DNA of 64,000 nt from Megalonaias nervosa. Lineage: Eukaryota > Mollusca > Bivalvia > Unionida > Unionidae. The first letter of the stretch is position 1, and the number at the start of each line of letters is the position of its first letter. Location: positions 1-64,000 of the forward strand of contig JAECUM010003235.1 of the NCBI GenBank assembly GCA_016617855.1, in the 5' to 3' direction. Below are positions 43,618-56,390 of this stretch, one piece after another. Under the pieces are notes generated by a model. It saw only the letters and a list, made by a program, of their open reading frames with translations, was not told the origin of the DNA and did no database searches. A program made the position numbers and the translations under genes.

Positions 43618-43994
43618 AACAAAAAAACAAAGGCCCTTTTCAGAGGCACTCAACTGCCTCGAAAAGATATCTATTCTCTTTGCCATAGATGTGTATATTT
43701 ATTTGTCTATGTCTATGTCTATGTCTCTATACATATTTCTATTGTCTCCCTAAAGTCACGCATATTCAAGTCAGTCCCTGATGTTCTGCCCGATTGAGGT
43801 CAGCCCCTTGCAACATTGTTACCAATGACGTGACGTCACCCTACCTGTTCCATTCCTATTGTCCGTATACAGGCCCAACCTTTTGTCTGTATATAGGCCC
43901 AGGTATAAATTTTGTCCGTATATTTGCCCATGGGTGGTGGTGGTGGTCTGTAATCTATTTTCCCATTGTTCGTATAGTGCCCCCCTTCACTACT
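43618..43994 (-). repeat. Right terminal inverted repeat of element C
   Basis: Reverse complement of 25004-25380 with scattered differences. The hairpin at its inner end (43632-43647) is mispaired (GGCCCTTTTCAGAGGC), while the left copy, next to a gene stop, is perfect. Confidence 0.92.
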
Positions 43995-44759
43995 GCTGTA
44001 GGCTTCTCCTTCGTTTGGGTTGATGCCGGAGAAGACTGTTCGTCACGCTGACGTGGAGTGGGTACAAGTCGTACTTATCGTTGAGGTGGTGTATAAGTGG
44101 AACGCTCACCGCAATTGCATGAGACTCTGCACTAAGAAAAACTCGTCGTTAATCTCTTGTAATGCCTTTTTGTTGATGCTATTTCATAAGGATTTTATTA
44201 GGGATACAGATTTCTAAATAAATTTTGTTAACTTTATCATTCTTGCTGTCAATTCACTTTTACCAGTATAACAATAGGGAGATGTTCTCTAAATTGATTT
44301 TTATAATCTCTCTTCATTGTTGCAATACGAGAGCACACTGTTTTCTGGTTCTTTTTCTTCTGCATATATTAAATGATGATGTACCTTATTGTTGCTGGAC
44401 AGACGACATAGTTTGGATTCTGATGGTTTGTTGTACCACATGACCAGCATGGTACAGGCCGCACACTCCCTTTTTGCTGTCTCTGGAGGTGCACTTTACA
44501 ATACCTACTAAGACAATATTTGTTACATCGAACAGTCTTCACAGACATCAACCACTGACAAAGATCATGGCCTTTTCATTTTTGCTCATAAGATAAGACA
44601 CGCTTCGTTATAGATAACATTTATCCATGGCAAAATTCCCCTTTTGTTCCCAAGGTTTGGGCATGATCCTGATGAGCCCATGGAACATTTATATCCCGTC
44701 TAGGGACAAGAAAAAATGTACCTACTAGTGGAAATTGGCTTGTGGTCTTGGGACGACGA

Positions 44760-44777
44760 TAAAAAAAAACAAAAAAA

Positions 44778-44808
<31 letters not shown>
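44760..44808. repeat. Poly-A tract
   Basis: Nearly pure A with a few interruptions. It could be the tail of a degraded retroposon, but no other retroposon part was recognised. Confidence 0.8.
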
Positions 44809-44812
<4 letters not shown>

Positions 44813-46536
44813 TACCTTTTGAAATCTTACATTATTCCTATGCAAAAAGAACTATTTTTGACATCTAAAATATTGTTGTTGTGGTATAAAATTGTATTTT
44901 GGCCAGTCTTTTCTGAATATCGTGTATATTTAACATGAAGGTACATATAGGGCATACCGTTTGTTCTGGAGTTTGGTCACTTCCAAAGATCCCTTTTCCT
45001 CCTGAGGCCTTCATGTGTTCCGGAATGGACTTTGTACCATGCAGAACGAGATTCACAGATTTTATTTTCCCCTCGTTTCCGTTACCTTCCTGTATAAAAC
45101 AGTGATAGAACAGACAAACACGTATTTCGTAAGTCCTTTTCTGTACAATTACTCTCAGACAATGCACTTCAATTGCATGACTATAGGGTTCATAATAGTA
45201 ATCGACGCAAAGTTCAAGATGATCAAAACATCAAAGTTGCATGCATTTTAGGCGTGTAACTGATAATACGGTCTTTGGAGCTTTTTAAATTATGATTAAT
45301 TTTAAGAATGCAAACATATCTCTGTTTCGCTAATTCTGGGCCAAAAAAAGGCAATAGAAACAAAGGTTTTCACCTTCAATATGTATGTCGATCTGTTACA
45401 CTTTATTCAATTTCGCGTTTGTTGATTCTATGGCAAGATATACAATATTGACTTGAGAAGAAAAATTTAATAAAATCCTGATATATATTTATTAAATACT
45501 AAAAGAATGTTTTAGTTGACAGTATTGTATTTCTGCTCATGGAGCCGTTCAGTTGGGTATCTTCCAGCTCTTTTTTTAGGCATTGGTCATTTCTGACACC
45601 GTAGAGGGTCATACATGTTTCATGAACACATTTCTAGCTGAATATTAGATTTTGCTCTCATGTGCTTAATTCTTTGCCAAATATACTAGATGGTCATATA
45701 ATATATGTTTTACACAAAACGTCAAATAAGGACTTTCTGTAATGATTATATTCCTTCCATCGTTGATTATTAAGTATTTATTTGTTTACAATGCTCAAAG
45801 GAATAGTTGTGTTACTTAACAACAATGCAAAGGCATGCATCGGGAATGATATTAAACAAGTCCGGTATGGCAGCTAGAAAAGACCCTTTCAAAGAATCTG
45901 ACATCTTACCACATTGAACAGAAAATTATATATTACACGGGTGTACGCAAAGCGTTGCAAAATAATTTAGCGCCAGAATATATAAAATCTTTAGTGAAAC
46001 CTATATCTTTCTGTTGCCAGCATAGCCTTGAGTCTTACTAGAGAGAAAAACTAATTTTGCCTAGGTCATGTTCAGCACTTCTTGTCAAGAAATCATTTAG
46101 TTACACTGGTGTCCAAATTTGGATTCTCATTCCACAACAAGTTATGCACGTGCCAACTGTGGTCAATTTCAAGTTAAACTACGAGCGCTTTTTATGGCAA
46201 AACTTATTTAAATTATTGATGTCAATAATTCAAGCATGGCTTGATAAATCTTCTACTATTGCATCATCAAATAACTTCACGTAGTATCTGTCCTGCTTAG
46301 TGTTTACTTTGTATTCATTGAATGGCAGTAGTTTATTTAGTGTTTAGATGTCTCTGTAAATGTTTTCAAGACTTTTGTAATCAAGTTTATTTTCTCGTAA
46401 ACCTTGTGTATATGCATATTAACACATGTATTGCATATGTGTGTTGAGTGTGTATAGCAAATGAAGTGTAAGGTAAGTATCTTTTTCAAATATTAGATTT
46501 TTGCATCTAGTACAATGCCTTATACGGAGAGTGGGT

Positions 46537-46806
46537 ACTAGTGTAAGTATATATTTATACTATTATAAATATATAAATATAAATTCATACTAGTAAAAAT
46601 ATAAATTTATACTAGTATAAGTATAAATTCATACTAGTGTTAGTACATATTTATACCAGTGTAAGTATATATTTATCCTAGTGTAAGTATATATTCATAC
46701 TAGTGTAAGTATATATTCATACTAGTGTAAGTACATATTCATACTAGTGTAAGTATATATTTATACTAGTGTAAGTACATATTCATACTAGTGTAAGTTT
46801 ATATTT
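46537..46806. repeat. Minisatellite, ~22 bp unit
   Basis: Consensus ATACTAGTGTAAGTATATATTC, about 11-12 copies with small variations. There are no spacers of unique sequence, so it is not a CRISPR array. Confidence 0.9.
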
Positions 46807-48118
46807 ACCCGTTTTTAAGCAGAACATATCCATTTTTTTATTAGTTCTGGATATTTTGCTGTCGTGTACATTCTTAGTAACATACATTTATGTTCACTCA
46901 TGTTCTTCTGAGAATCACGTGGAAGATTAGCATCAGCTATGTATGTAACCCAAATTGAAAAATATTATTATTATTATTATTATTATTAGCTAATATATAA
47001 TATTATGTAATAATTATTGCTTCTTATGAAATGTCATGGTTACCAAGCAAACGGATACTATATTTTTACCGGATCGAATCTATGGCAACTGCAACATTTC
47101 TTTTTGTAAGCAGCAGACAACTACACTGTCACAGGTTTTATTTTGTTATAACATTTTAAAATTTGTTGAGCTATTCCTAAAAATTCCCCCCCTTGCAACT
47201 CTGGATAAACAAGGATCAAACATTGTAGCTTCAGGTTACTTTAAAAAGCCACCTCTTTGCCGACCTGAAGTTATTTTCCATGCCTTGTTGTCAATATTTG
47301 ATACTTGATCTGGATGGAAAAGGCATTACATGATCAGTAAGTCAGATACATGTACACACAAACCTATAGACCGGTTATCTCTGGTGACACAAGACACCTG
47401 ACAATTGTACATACACAGTACGTATTATCTTGACGCATCAGACACTCTAACGAAGAAATGAATTCAGTAATATTTTTTTTTTAAAAATTTAAGATTCTAT
47501 CAAATTAGGTCAAAATCGGCTGAAAATTAAAACTATCCATGTAAAAACAATTAAAGATCTACCTTTATAGAAGTATTCGATTTACATTTTATTCTATTTA
47601 TGTCGTGTTTTGTACATACATATTATCTATCAAGTGTTGATAAATATATTGCGCATGATAAGTTACACTAAAAATGAACATCTGATGAGGTACCTTATCG
47701 ATATTTTGGGTAGAGGTAATTTTGCCGTTAAAATGGCTACACTTTTGCCAAGTTTAAAATTATTCAGTGCTTTGTCCTTATTTCTCTCAACGACTCCCGT
47801 TATTCTTTATTCTCATGAATAACTTTAAATACTGTCGATAATTGAATACATTTTCTTTTTCAAACTGATACCGTTTAATGATGATCAAATCAGAGAAACT
47901 ATATTCTAAATAACTCTGCTAATGATCTGACAGATATGTACCACATCTTATGAGGGTTTGTAAGGTTTACTAGTTACGTTCTCCGTCATGTTGACGTCAT
48001 GGACATTACAATGCAGAGCTGTAACGTTTATACGTTTTAATGAACCGTACTAAAATTAGTTGTGAATATGAGTGTCAAAAAAGCTATGTAATACAACATA
48101 TATAATAATTAATTTGAC

Positions 48119-48840
48119 TATACCTCCCCGTTTGTTTGTAAACACCCCACCCCCCACTGATTTCAATAACATAAATCTTTAATGTGACAAAAAGCGCACA
48201 AAACTTAGTTAATTTATTCATTGATTTATAATTTCTAACCTGAATGTGCCCAGAGTTGCTCTAATACTGGCATTTTCTGCGCCTTTCATGCTTAACGAAC
48301 TTTCCATGCTAACACGGCGCCATGTTGCGTACACTATGGGCAAGTTGATTTCATCAGACAACAATGTGATCTACTTCATCCTCTTCTGTAACTGCTGGAT
48401 AATTCCGTAAATTGCCATAATGTTGAGAGTTTAGAGTTATATCCTTTGCACACATCTACATAGAAATTACACAGCTTGTTAAATCCACGTGAAAGGCAAA
48501 TTAGTAATTTTCATTCTTTTCAATTGCTTGATTCGACATCGTAAATATCGGAAGCAGACGACATAGTATTTTCCGTCTGTCAACATACATGTGAAGTAAT
48601 GGATACACCCCTTCACGGAAAATGAACTCGTACAGGAATTGGAAATGACTGGAGAACAGGTCGTCTTTTAAACCGAAAACTTTGTTTGATAACGGTGTTT
48701 GGGTCCCATCTGGGCATAATCAGTTTTGAAATTATAAATCAATCAATGAACTAAGTTCTGTGCATCTTTTATCTAATTTGTACTCTTCGTCTTTTAAGTC
48801 GGTAGGGGGTACAAACAAACAGGGAGGTATATTCAGATTA
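48119..48840. mobile_element. Fold-back / MITE-like element
   Basis: The left arm (48119-48240: TATACCTCCCCGTTTGTTTG, later CACAAAACTTAGTTAATT) matches the right arm (48725-48840) in reverse complement with moderate divergence. There is no coding capacity in between. It looks like a non-autonomous DNA transposon; target duplication is unclear. Confidence 0.55.
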
Positions 48841-49122
48841 TAATACTATATTCGTATGATGTGACAAAAGAGTTTTGGTCCATGCTATTTTACAAGTTAC
48901 ACGCATGTCCGTGTCCAGTTTCAAATATGTGAAAATATTTTGGTTCATTCCAATAGTCCTGTGTTAAAATTGCCAGTCTATTGAATGTATATATTGTGGA
49001 AATACAGATTAGAAAAGCATACTGTAACTTTTATTGTGCTTTTTATGTCACATGTTTCTCCAAATACAAAGGCAGCGTGGTTTCTATACTCTGTTGATAA
49101 CTGAATTTAAAAATCTACAAGA

Positions 49123-49312
49123 ATGGGATGGCGACTTAGTATCAGTTTTCGAATTGACCTCAATACGCCCTACTCTAAGTAAGTATAGAAAATACTATGT
49201 TAAATGTGTCCTTGGAATTTAACATGGTAGTAACACTTGGGGGACAGACAAGTTCATGGGGACAAAAGTGTTTATGGGGACAAACAAATATTTACCTACA
49301 CAAACAAATACT
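49123..49312 (+). repeat. Isolated copy of element D terminal sequence
   Basis: Nearly identical to 50404-50593 inside the left terminal repeat of D, same orientation, 1281 bp upstream and outside the element. It includes GGGGACAAACAAATATTTAC. Either a local duplication or the remnant of another D-family end. Confidence 0.8.
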
Positions 49313-50218
49313 GAGCAATTCACTTCTTAAAATGAACGAATAACGACTTATGATTGGTTGAATTACGTTAGTGATACAATTCTGAATCTGCCATTGTTTA
49401 AGAGAATATACAGGTACGTTTTAAAAGGATCTTTTCTCTACACCCACAACGGACAACTTGCGATCGGGAACCCGGTGAGATCGGGAACCAGAGAAGGGTT
49501 AACACAACGAGCACACAACACAGTTTACTTGTTTACAGTGCTGTTTCTGATATTACTTTAGTTTGGTCAATGCACAGGAAATATAGATTATGTACACAGA
49601 TTTCCTCGCAAATATCTGAAACAGAATGAAAGAATAAAAGATGACCTTCTTTATTGTACCATCGGTTTAGTTTTCAAAACTTTATTTTCTTATTAGTGAT
49701 GCTGTCTACACAGTGTGCCATTTGCTATAATTTAAAATACAATATTTCCCAGATGTTCTAAAATTGCAGGCAATGAATTAGTGGGTAAAGGGTTCGATTT
49801 TCGATAAATATGTCATGTAACCACAACTTTTGCGATCGAGTTGCTGGAAACTGCGATTATGTAACCAGAGGAATAATTTAGTTATTGGAATCGAGAACAC
49901 TCAAGAGAGAGGCTTTACTTTCTGCATGAGACAACTTTAGGGTATATTTGATAGCATTTGCAATTATTTTGAGTGGGACTACTATTACGAGGCTGGATAA
50001 TGTTAATGCATTTGGCTATGTAGTTCAGTATGGTCGCAATCTTTTCGTTTCCAGGCACGTTTCTCTATGTCAACTACATTTATAGGGAATTTTCCAAAGC
50101 TTCTGAATACAATAATCTGTTCTACTGGCTCTAACTTTTTAAAAATTCCTTTCCAAGGGTAGAGAAATCATGATGGTAATGAGCAAAGGCAACAAAATAG
50201 AGTAATAAAAGAGACTTC

Positions 50219-50850
50219 AGTAGTTATATGAGCCAATTAGGGTCAAAATATTCACTTGGGCGTTAAACGGGAATTTGGCATAGGTTACGTCACCGCACTG
50301 GGAAACCGTATGGTGAAAGCGACACTTGGGAGACAATGGGAATTTGACATGGGTGACATCAAGACACGAACAAATGGGAACAGTGTTTCAAGTGGCTGAC
50401 CTCATGGGATGGCGACTTAGTATCAGTTTTCGAATTGACCTCAATATGCCCTACTCTAAGTAAGTATGGAAAATACTATGTTAAATGTGTCCTTGGAATT
50501 TAACATGGTAGCAATACTTGGGGGACAGCCAAGTTCATGGGGACAAAAGTGTTTATGGGGACAAACAAATATTTACCTACACGAACAAACACTTATACAA
50601 CACGACGAAAATTTTATTTTTGGCAATAGTGAAAGAGTATTTCTTTTCTAGGCAAGTGAGAGGCCACGAATAGTGTCGTTTTGGTTCTTCTCTTGTTGTA
50701 AAATCCTACGGAAAAAAAAAACACATTATATATTTATAATCTCAACTTGTGGGGAAAATCCTATGAAAAAACTATAGTATATATTTGTAGCCTAAATTTG
50801 TGGGAAAATCCTATGGAAAAACCCTAGTATAAATTTATAGCCTCAAAACG
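50219..50850 (+). repeat. Left terminal inverted repeat of element D
   Basis: Outer part 50219-50690 matches the right end. The inner part has about three copies of a ~57 bp unit (AATCCTATGGAAAAACCCTAG...), fewer than on the right. A degraded hairpin GGCCACGAATAGTGTC (50662-50677) stands at the position of the histone-like stem-loop in C. 50857-50940 adds another partial copy of terminal-type sequence. Confidence 0.8.
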
Positions 50851-50940
50851 TAATAATGGCTGACTTCGATTGGGCGGTGACTTAGTAACAGTGTTCAAGA
50901 TGACACCAATAAGCGCTACTCTAGGTAAGTAAGGGAAACT

Positions 50941-52060
50941 TTATGATATATTGTTACGAGTCTACGCTCTAAAAATAAGTAACAGAAAAGAGTGAAAGAC
51001 AACAAGCTTTGTAAAATTTAACAAATATAATTTATTTTCTAGAATAAAAAATAAAAATGAGAAAAAACAACTTACGGTATTGCGAATTAAATCCCAAAAT
51101 AATCCAATAATTATTGACAAAAGTCTTTGTAATTAAAAGTCCTGAATACAATTAATTAAAATTCCAGAACAAAATCCCAAAACTGAAGTCGATGACGTGT
51201 CTGTGGTAGCTATTGAAGTGTTGATGTGTCAACAGTCTTTTGTTTTATCACAGTAATATAATTCCATGTTGAATTCAGTATAAATTATAGTGAATGCCTT
51301 ATCCAAGAATTTTATTAGAGCACTTTCTATTTCCAGAGAAAATAACTACTTGAATTCAATAATTTGAAGAAAATACAATTCAGCCCAACTGGTCACAACT
51401 TATAACACAACTTGATTGTGCTAAGACTTAAAGCACGAATGACCAAGTACTCACAATCACAAGATTATATGGTTCTCTACTTGACCTCAGGTCACAATCA
51501 GCATTTTCTAAAAAAGAAAAACGTTACCTAATGGAAAATAACCTTCTAGAATGATCCTGATGTTTACAAAATCAAAACCATAACCTGTAAAATTCACTTA
51601 GGAAAGTCCAAAACCCTGACCCAATCAACATATTTACCTCTTCTGTTAATAAAGATCCTGATATTAAGTCCATAACCATAGAGAATAATTTAGCTATGTA
51701 TTAGATGTTGACATAAAATAAAAATAAAAATTTAAAAAAGCAAATTATGTCAAGCAGAAATGAATTCAGTTTTGGACAAGGTCAAGTCCAGCATACAATG
51801 TTACATTACAATAGCATGTAATGAAATGAAAGTATTTTAAAACTAACAAACAAACAATTAAATTAAATATACATAACAAATTGTTTAATGCCTCAAAAAG
51901 ATTTATAGAGTAAAAAGGGTTTATAGGGTCAAATGGGTTTATGGAGTCACATGGCAAGGGTAATTGGAGGGCTTTTAAGTTGAAGTTGTCCACATAAACA
52001 AACAAACACATGCACACAGTCCGAAATGCCAGGTGTAGTCGCACACACGCACACACAAGT
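50941..52060. other. Non-coding left interior of element D
   Basis: AT-rich, about 1.1 kb, no gene seen. It corresponds in position to the cassette region of C but shows no cassette promoters or intact stem-loops. Confidence 0.5.
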
Positions 52061-52145
52061 TCATCTTTGGCACACACGACAGGATTCCAAGAAGGCGTGT
52101 ACGAACTGTGCCTCAGAAGATAATGAAGTTCCCAGGTATCTATTT
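52061..52145 (-). pseudogene. Protease remnant, element D
   Basis: Only the first ~28 codons of the adenain-type protease survive, recognisable by near identity to 28673-28754 of element C (GACAGGATTCCAAGAAGG). Catalytic parts are gone. Confidence 0.7.
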
Positions 52146-52149
52146 CGTT

Positions 52150-52660
52150 CGCGGATAATAATGACTTTTTCCTTTAAAAACTCTGTCAGGTAATTCGCAC
52201 AGGTAAAGCTTAGCCAACAATTCGGATCTAACGCTCTCTTAGACAATCTCTGTCTAGTCAGAGTTTCTACGCCCCGGCTCCTTACTCTGCTACAAGACAG
52301 CATCGATGATTTTTTTCTCCAGAGAAGTCAGTGGAGTGAAGGATGGTCACGCTAGTCTTTATATCGCTTTTCAAACACTTTCCCTTCTTTAAAATAACCC
52401 AAGTGTCATCCAGATACTTTTACAACTTTTCTTCTTCGCTAATCCACACCATTTAAAGTATTCATTCGTTCCCCAGGCACATGAATACTCGCCAAGCATG
52501 AAATCTATAAAAAATTTTCTGGCTGACATTCAGCAAACCAAGAGACTAAAAGTTGTGAAGTTCTGGCCATCTTGACAACATGTCTGTCTTTTTGTCTTTT
52601 TCTTTATCTTGTTCTGGCTCAAAGACATCCTTGTCCCCCATCTGCAAAGAGGCTCTGTAT
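52150..52660 (-). pseudogene. CxxC/HPSQ-type Polinton protein remnant, element D
   Basis: Diverged counterpart of 28776-29279, placed between protease and capsid remnants. Similarity is seen in blocks only (for example the end at 52570-52640). No open frame longer than about 80 codons remains. Confidence 0.5.
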
Positions 52661-52689
52661 TCTTCCATACCTTCTAAGAGTCTAGAATC

Positions 52690-53175
52690 CCTTCTCTCAA
52701 GCTATTGATTTCCAGAGTAATATCAAATTCTGCATACAAGATCACGCTCACGGTGTTGAATATATCTGTAGAAAACTGAAGTTCCACACGAAGTTGGACG
52801 GATTTTATGGGGTAGAAACGCCCCTCGTCGATGCCTTCGTCAGGAGTAAAATAAAAGACCGATTAAGCATAGCCTTCTGCATAATGGTCATACGAAATGA
52901 CCTGACTGGTGTTGGTATCTAACTGCCCCGTGGTTTCACCTTATTGGTGTTGTTGGTTTTGTGAAATTTGTCCTTAAAGTAGAAGTGACTGCTATTCAGA
53001 TCGATGTAATCTTCGGTCTGTCCTTTTTTCCAAATTCGATAGGGGCTGAGGTAATCATAGACGAGACGGGATGAAATTCTACCCATTGGGATTCTTGCAT
53101 CGTCATTGTCGCCGGTGGCATGGCAAATAGATCCAGTTCTGACTTGGAACATTCGCAAGAATATCGGTGCATCAT
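52690..53175 (-). pseudogene. Major capsid protein with large internal deletion, element D
   Basis: The N-terminus MMHRYSCECSKSELDLF and MPPATMTMQESQ (53175-53000) is joined almost directly to the C-terminal part (VILYAEFD, LEINSLRE; 52800-52690). About 0.8 kb, the bulk of both jelly rolls, is missing compared with 29285-30621 of C. Confidence 0.8.
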
Positions 53176-53195
53176 TCTCTTAGTAATCAAATAGG

Positions 53196-53605
53196 TCTAA
53201 TTCTCTGGCTGTTCTTTTCTTAGTCTTTCTCGCAGCGTATTTATGAGCTCTACAGGGGCGTCGGGGTCTCTTTCTGCGTTATCCTTGCTGTGGCAAAAAT
53301 GACGAAGGAATGCCTTGGTCACAGTGTGCAGCGCATTTATAGGGGTCTCTGGGCGAGCCAAACGATCTTTGCCAGTTTGAAGTAATACATTTTTGCCTGC
53401 GCTCACAAAGGCTTATTTGGGATTTTGTTTGTCGATGATGACATTTTCGAGAAATTCTTTTCTTTGCGTCAAAGCGGCATCTTTCAAAGCGTGCAATTCT
53501 TGCGTCGCCGTTGGTTTTAGGACTGGGCCATAGTACAAAAAGCGGATTTGAGCATATCTCCTAAACCATGTCTTCGTTGTGGAGCGACTCCTCGGTACAC
53601 ATGAT
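53196..53605 (-). pseudogene. pVI-like minor capsid protein, element D
   Basis: Counterpart of 30648-31085, with AGKNVLLQTGKDRLARPE and ETPINALHTV. The basic tail is partly lost through frame changes. Same position beside the penton gene as in C. Confidence 0.6.
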
Positions 53606-53609
53606 ACAC

Positions 53610-54440
53610 GACTTACAAGTCGCTAGATAATCTTCTTCGAAAATGACCATGACATTGCAATTCGAGAATCGAATATTTTGTCCCAGATCTCCTTTTATAC
53701 CAATTCTATCGAAATACGACTTTCTGACAGGTAAATGGCGAGGATTTACAAATTCACCGTGAACGTGTTATGTGTTTCCACCTTTCTCGTAAGCAGCGAT
53801 GGCAGAATCCACTTTGAAAGGAATGACTCTCAGTAACGGCGCTGCTGTTTTTCCCCACAACGTTGTACTCCACAACATCGGAGTACACAAAGATCAAATT
53901 CAATCCTTCATTTAGTTCCACGGGGTAACGGAAATATTTGTAAAATATATCGTTGTTCTTGATGTCTTTGGTTTTTTGGGCTATTTTGAGGTTTCCACCA
54001 AAATGTCGAACAAAGCAAAAGAAAAAATGATGGACACCGTTTTGGCGTCCGAAAAATTCATATAGAGACGGCGAGCTATTGTATGGTACTGAATCAGTAC
54101 ACTTCGTTTACTTTTGTGTAGGTCTTTACCAAACTGTGCGTTGAAAATAGCGGCAATAGTTTCGACCAGATTTTGAGCACTAAAATAAAAGCTTGCAGGA
54201 ATTCTCATGGTATAGAATTGAGGATTGGCTGGCAATGGTCTTTTGGATTCGAACATGAGAGTATCATTTTTGTCCAAGTGTTCTTGCCCTTGTTCGATCA
54301 GGATTTCGTCGAAGACTTGCGTTGGATGATGATTTCTACCAAAGGACCTCCCAGTGTGTTTCATGATCCAATTGGATGGCCTGAGGTAGTTTGGACGTGA
54401 AACAAAAAAAGGTTTTGTTTGGAAACACATCCATGGAATT
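53610..54440 (-). pseudogene. Penton-like protein, uninverted, element D
   Basis: N-terminal part around 54430-54100 (LRPSNWIMKHTGRSFG, IPASFYFSAQNLVETI), continuing on the same strand through 54060-53620 with the FVYSDVVEY-type region. Frame changes and stops abound. It shows the ancestral arrangement from which the flipped segment of C (31583-31985) departs. Confidence 0.7.
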
Positions 54441-54774
54441 GTCACTAGGTAAAGTTAAGTAAAATTGGTTATTCATAATTCGAGGGTTCTGCTTTCCGAG
54501 TGGTCACTCAATGTCAAGGAAATTTTCCAAAGGTCCCAAAGGAGGTCTGTTGCTGCTACTGTGCTTCTGGGGGTGATTGACGTTCTCCACAGAGCTACTG
54601 TTGTTACTGGAATATTTCAGGGAAGGATTGGGTAGAAGATAACCAATGAAACTGCTGAGTAAAATGGTCCACAATTGCTTGTCTCCTTGTTGCAAACTAT
54701 GACACAATAGACCACAATGATTTGGCAGAAAAAGACCATTTGCATTTTAGGCACACGTTCACCTAAAGTCGTTG
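54441..54774. other. Penton-integrase gap of element D
   Basis: About 330 bp. A 67-codon minus-strand frame (54504-54707) is Ser/Asn-rich and has no match in C. Probably the former 5' region of the penton gene. Confidence 0.35.
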
Positions 54775-55905
54775 CCTTTGTAGATCTTGAAGAGAAGAAC
54801 TCCGAGAAGGAGCGGTCGCTGCTGCTACGTTGAACGGCATGACGGTCATATTTTTAAAGTCGATGACTTGCGAAGCGCTTATCCAAGAATCAAAACTTTG
54901 GAGATATCCTTTCCAACGCACTTTCACTTCTTCAACTCCACGTTTGCCTACTTTACGGTTTCTTCGATGGAGAATGCTTTCGATGCCGTAAACGTCGTTT
55001 TCTTTTATGGTCACTCGTTGTAGCTCGGCTATGTAGAAAGTTTCTTTTAACACTCCCATGTCTTCCAGTTTATAGATGGGAGGATGACGGCTACGCACTT
55101 GTCCAGTGACAAGAAACTATTCGGTGATCCAGTTCGGTAAATAACTTTTGTCAAACGTGCGTTTGGTTTTTCAAATGAGCACCCAGTCTCCCATCGTTAA
55201 TAGTCTATGTGTTTTGGAGGCAGTATGGCACGTTCCAAAGAAGAGGTCCCGATGCTCTGATGGTAAGATTGATTGTAAGCTTTGACCAATCGCGGTAATA
55301 CGTCAATATACTTGAGCGTGTGTTAATGTGTAAAATATTTCCACATGCGTTCTTTTGAAGTGCGTTGCAAATATTCCACGATGCTGCCTTTGGTTTTGGG
55401 ATTCTCGGTGGTGAAAAAAGGACGTTTCTTTTCCTCAATTCTTTTACAGAAAGCTTGGTTCACGAATTTGGTGCCTTTGTCTGTTTACCATCGGAAATTG
55501 TGACAATCGCTTTCTTTCAACACCAGTTTTAACACTCGCACTAACTCGCAGCTCATTTTGAAAGTCACATGCACGACCAAGGTGAATTTGGAAAAGACGT
55601 CGATGACACGAAACAGATATTTGTCACCGCGATTATACGTGGCCAAATAAGGGACAGCGGCTAAATCGGCTTGCCGTTGTTTGTCTATGCCCTCCATTTT
55701 GATTTGACTTCTGGAAAATTTGGGTCGAATGGGTTTCTGTAACGTGTACGTCACTTGTTCTTGTAACCATCGTCGCACCTGGGTAATTGTACACTTTTCA
55801 GTTGGGTTTTGGCAGCAAGATACAAATTTTGAACTCCTCCGTCATGCGCAGGAAGGGCAGGATTATAGTAAATGCTGGCTAGGTTCTCCATCAGGACTCT
55901 CTTGA
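54775..55905 (-). pseudogene. Integrase with chromodomain, element D
   Basis: Counterpart of 31986-33122. The chromodomain (VYGIESILHRRNRK, VRWKGYLQSFDSW) is at 54870-55000. The catalytic core is spread over frames at 55205-55440 and 55485-55780 (QADLAAVPYLATYNRG with the first Asp). The second Asp/Glu region is damaged. Many frame breaks. Confidence 0.8.
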
Positions 55906-55909
55906 ATAA

Positions 55910-56390
55910 GTCACCCACTGTTCACTGCTGCTACTTTTTGTTTCATGGGGTTTGGAAACTGCTTGGCGTGTCCGACGTGCCACAGGAGTAGAACCCGTGG
56001 GTGGTGTTGGTAGTGACAAAGAGGTTACTTTTTCTTGCCTTCTTTTATTACTTCTGGCTTCCCTTCTTTCTTTTGATTTCTGCCAAAGAAGGGGTCGACA
56101 TTATCATTTTATTCTGCCAAAGAAGGGGTCGACATTATCATTTTATTCCAAGCAATGAGTTTTTCTCTTTGGAGGGTGGGAGAAAGGGCAAAAAAGTAAG
56201 CTGCATTCTTATTGGGATGGGAGCCGACGCCGTTTGAAAGACTTCTCGTGTATAGCCTTCTTGTATCAGTGTGGCTGCGTTTGCCTTGGTCGCTCTGGAT
56301 GGATTGCCTTTCATAATCGCCTTGAAATATTTCAGAGTCGTTTTTGCTGTTTCGTCTAAAGCTTTCTGGTGAAAGAGTTGAAGACATTAC
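55910..56390 (-). pseudogene. Pro-rich protein remnant, element D
   Basis: Counterpart of 33115-33660 by position and short blocks. It contains a 36 bp direct repeat, with CCAAAGAAGGGGTCGACATT at about 56082 and again at about 56118. No long frame left. Confidence 0.45.

Larger units (their letters stand above)
25004..43994. mobile_element. Element C: Polinton/Maverick, 19.0 kb
   Basis: Inverted terminal repeats of about 377 bp (25004-25380 and 43618-43994) start AGTAGT and end ACTACT. GGTGTA (24998-25003) and GCTGTA (43995-44000) flank it, a 6 bp target-site duplication with one mismatch. The gene set is the full Polinton one: PolB, chromodomain integrase, packaging ATPase, adenain-type protease, capsid, penton and minor virion proteins. 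Extra genes include histone-like stem-loop cassettes and a zinc-knuckle protein. Nearly all genes are broken, but the terminal repeats are still close to identical, so it is fairly young. Confidence 0.92.
44001..50212. other. Host-like spacer between elements C and D, no gene
   Basis: About 6.2 kb, AT-rich. It holds a poly-A tract, a 22 bp minisatellite, an ATT tract (46966-46989), a fold-back element at 48119-48840, and a stray copy of element D terminal sequence. A 90-codon frame at 47036-47308 has no family match I know and I do not call it a gene. Confidence 0.5.

Noticed and set aside
46537..46806. 22 bp repeats resembling a short repeat array
   Set aside because: Head-to-tail minisatellite with no spacers.
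47036..47308. 90-codon open frame in the C-D spacer as a host gene
   Set aside because: No motif, no neighbours and no splice context; the length is compatible with chance in this amount of sequence.
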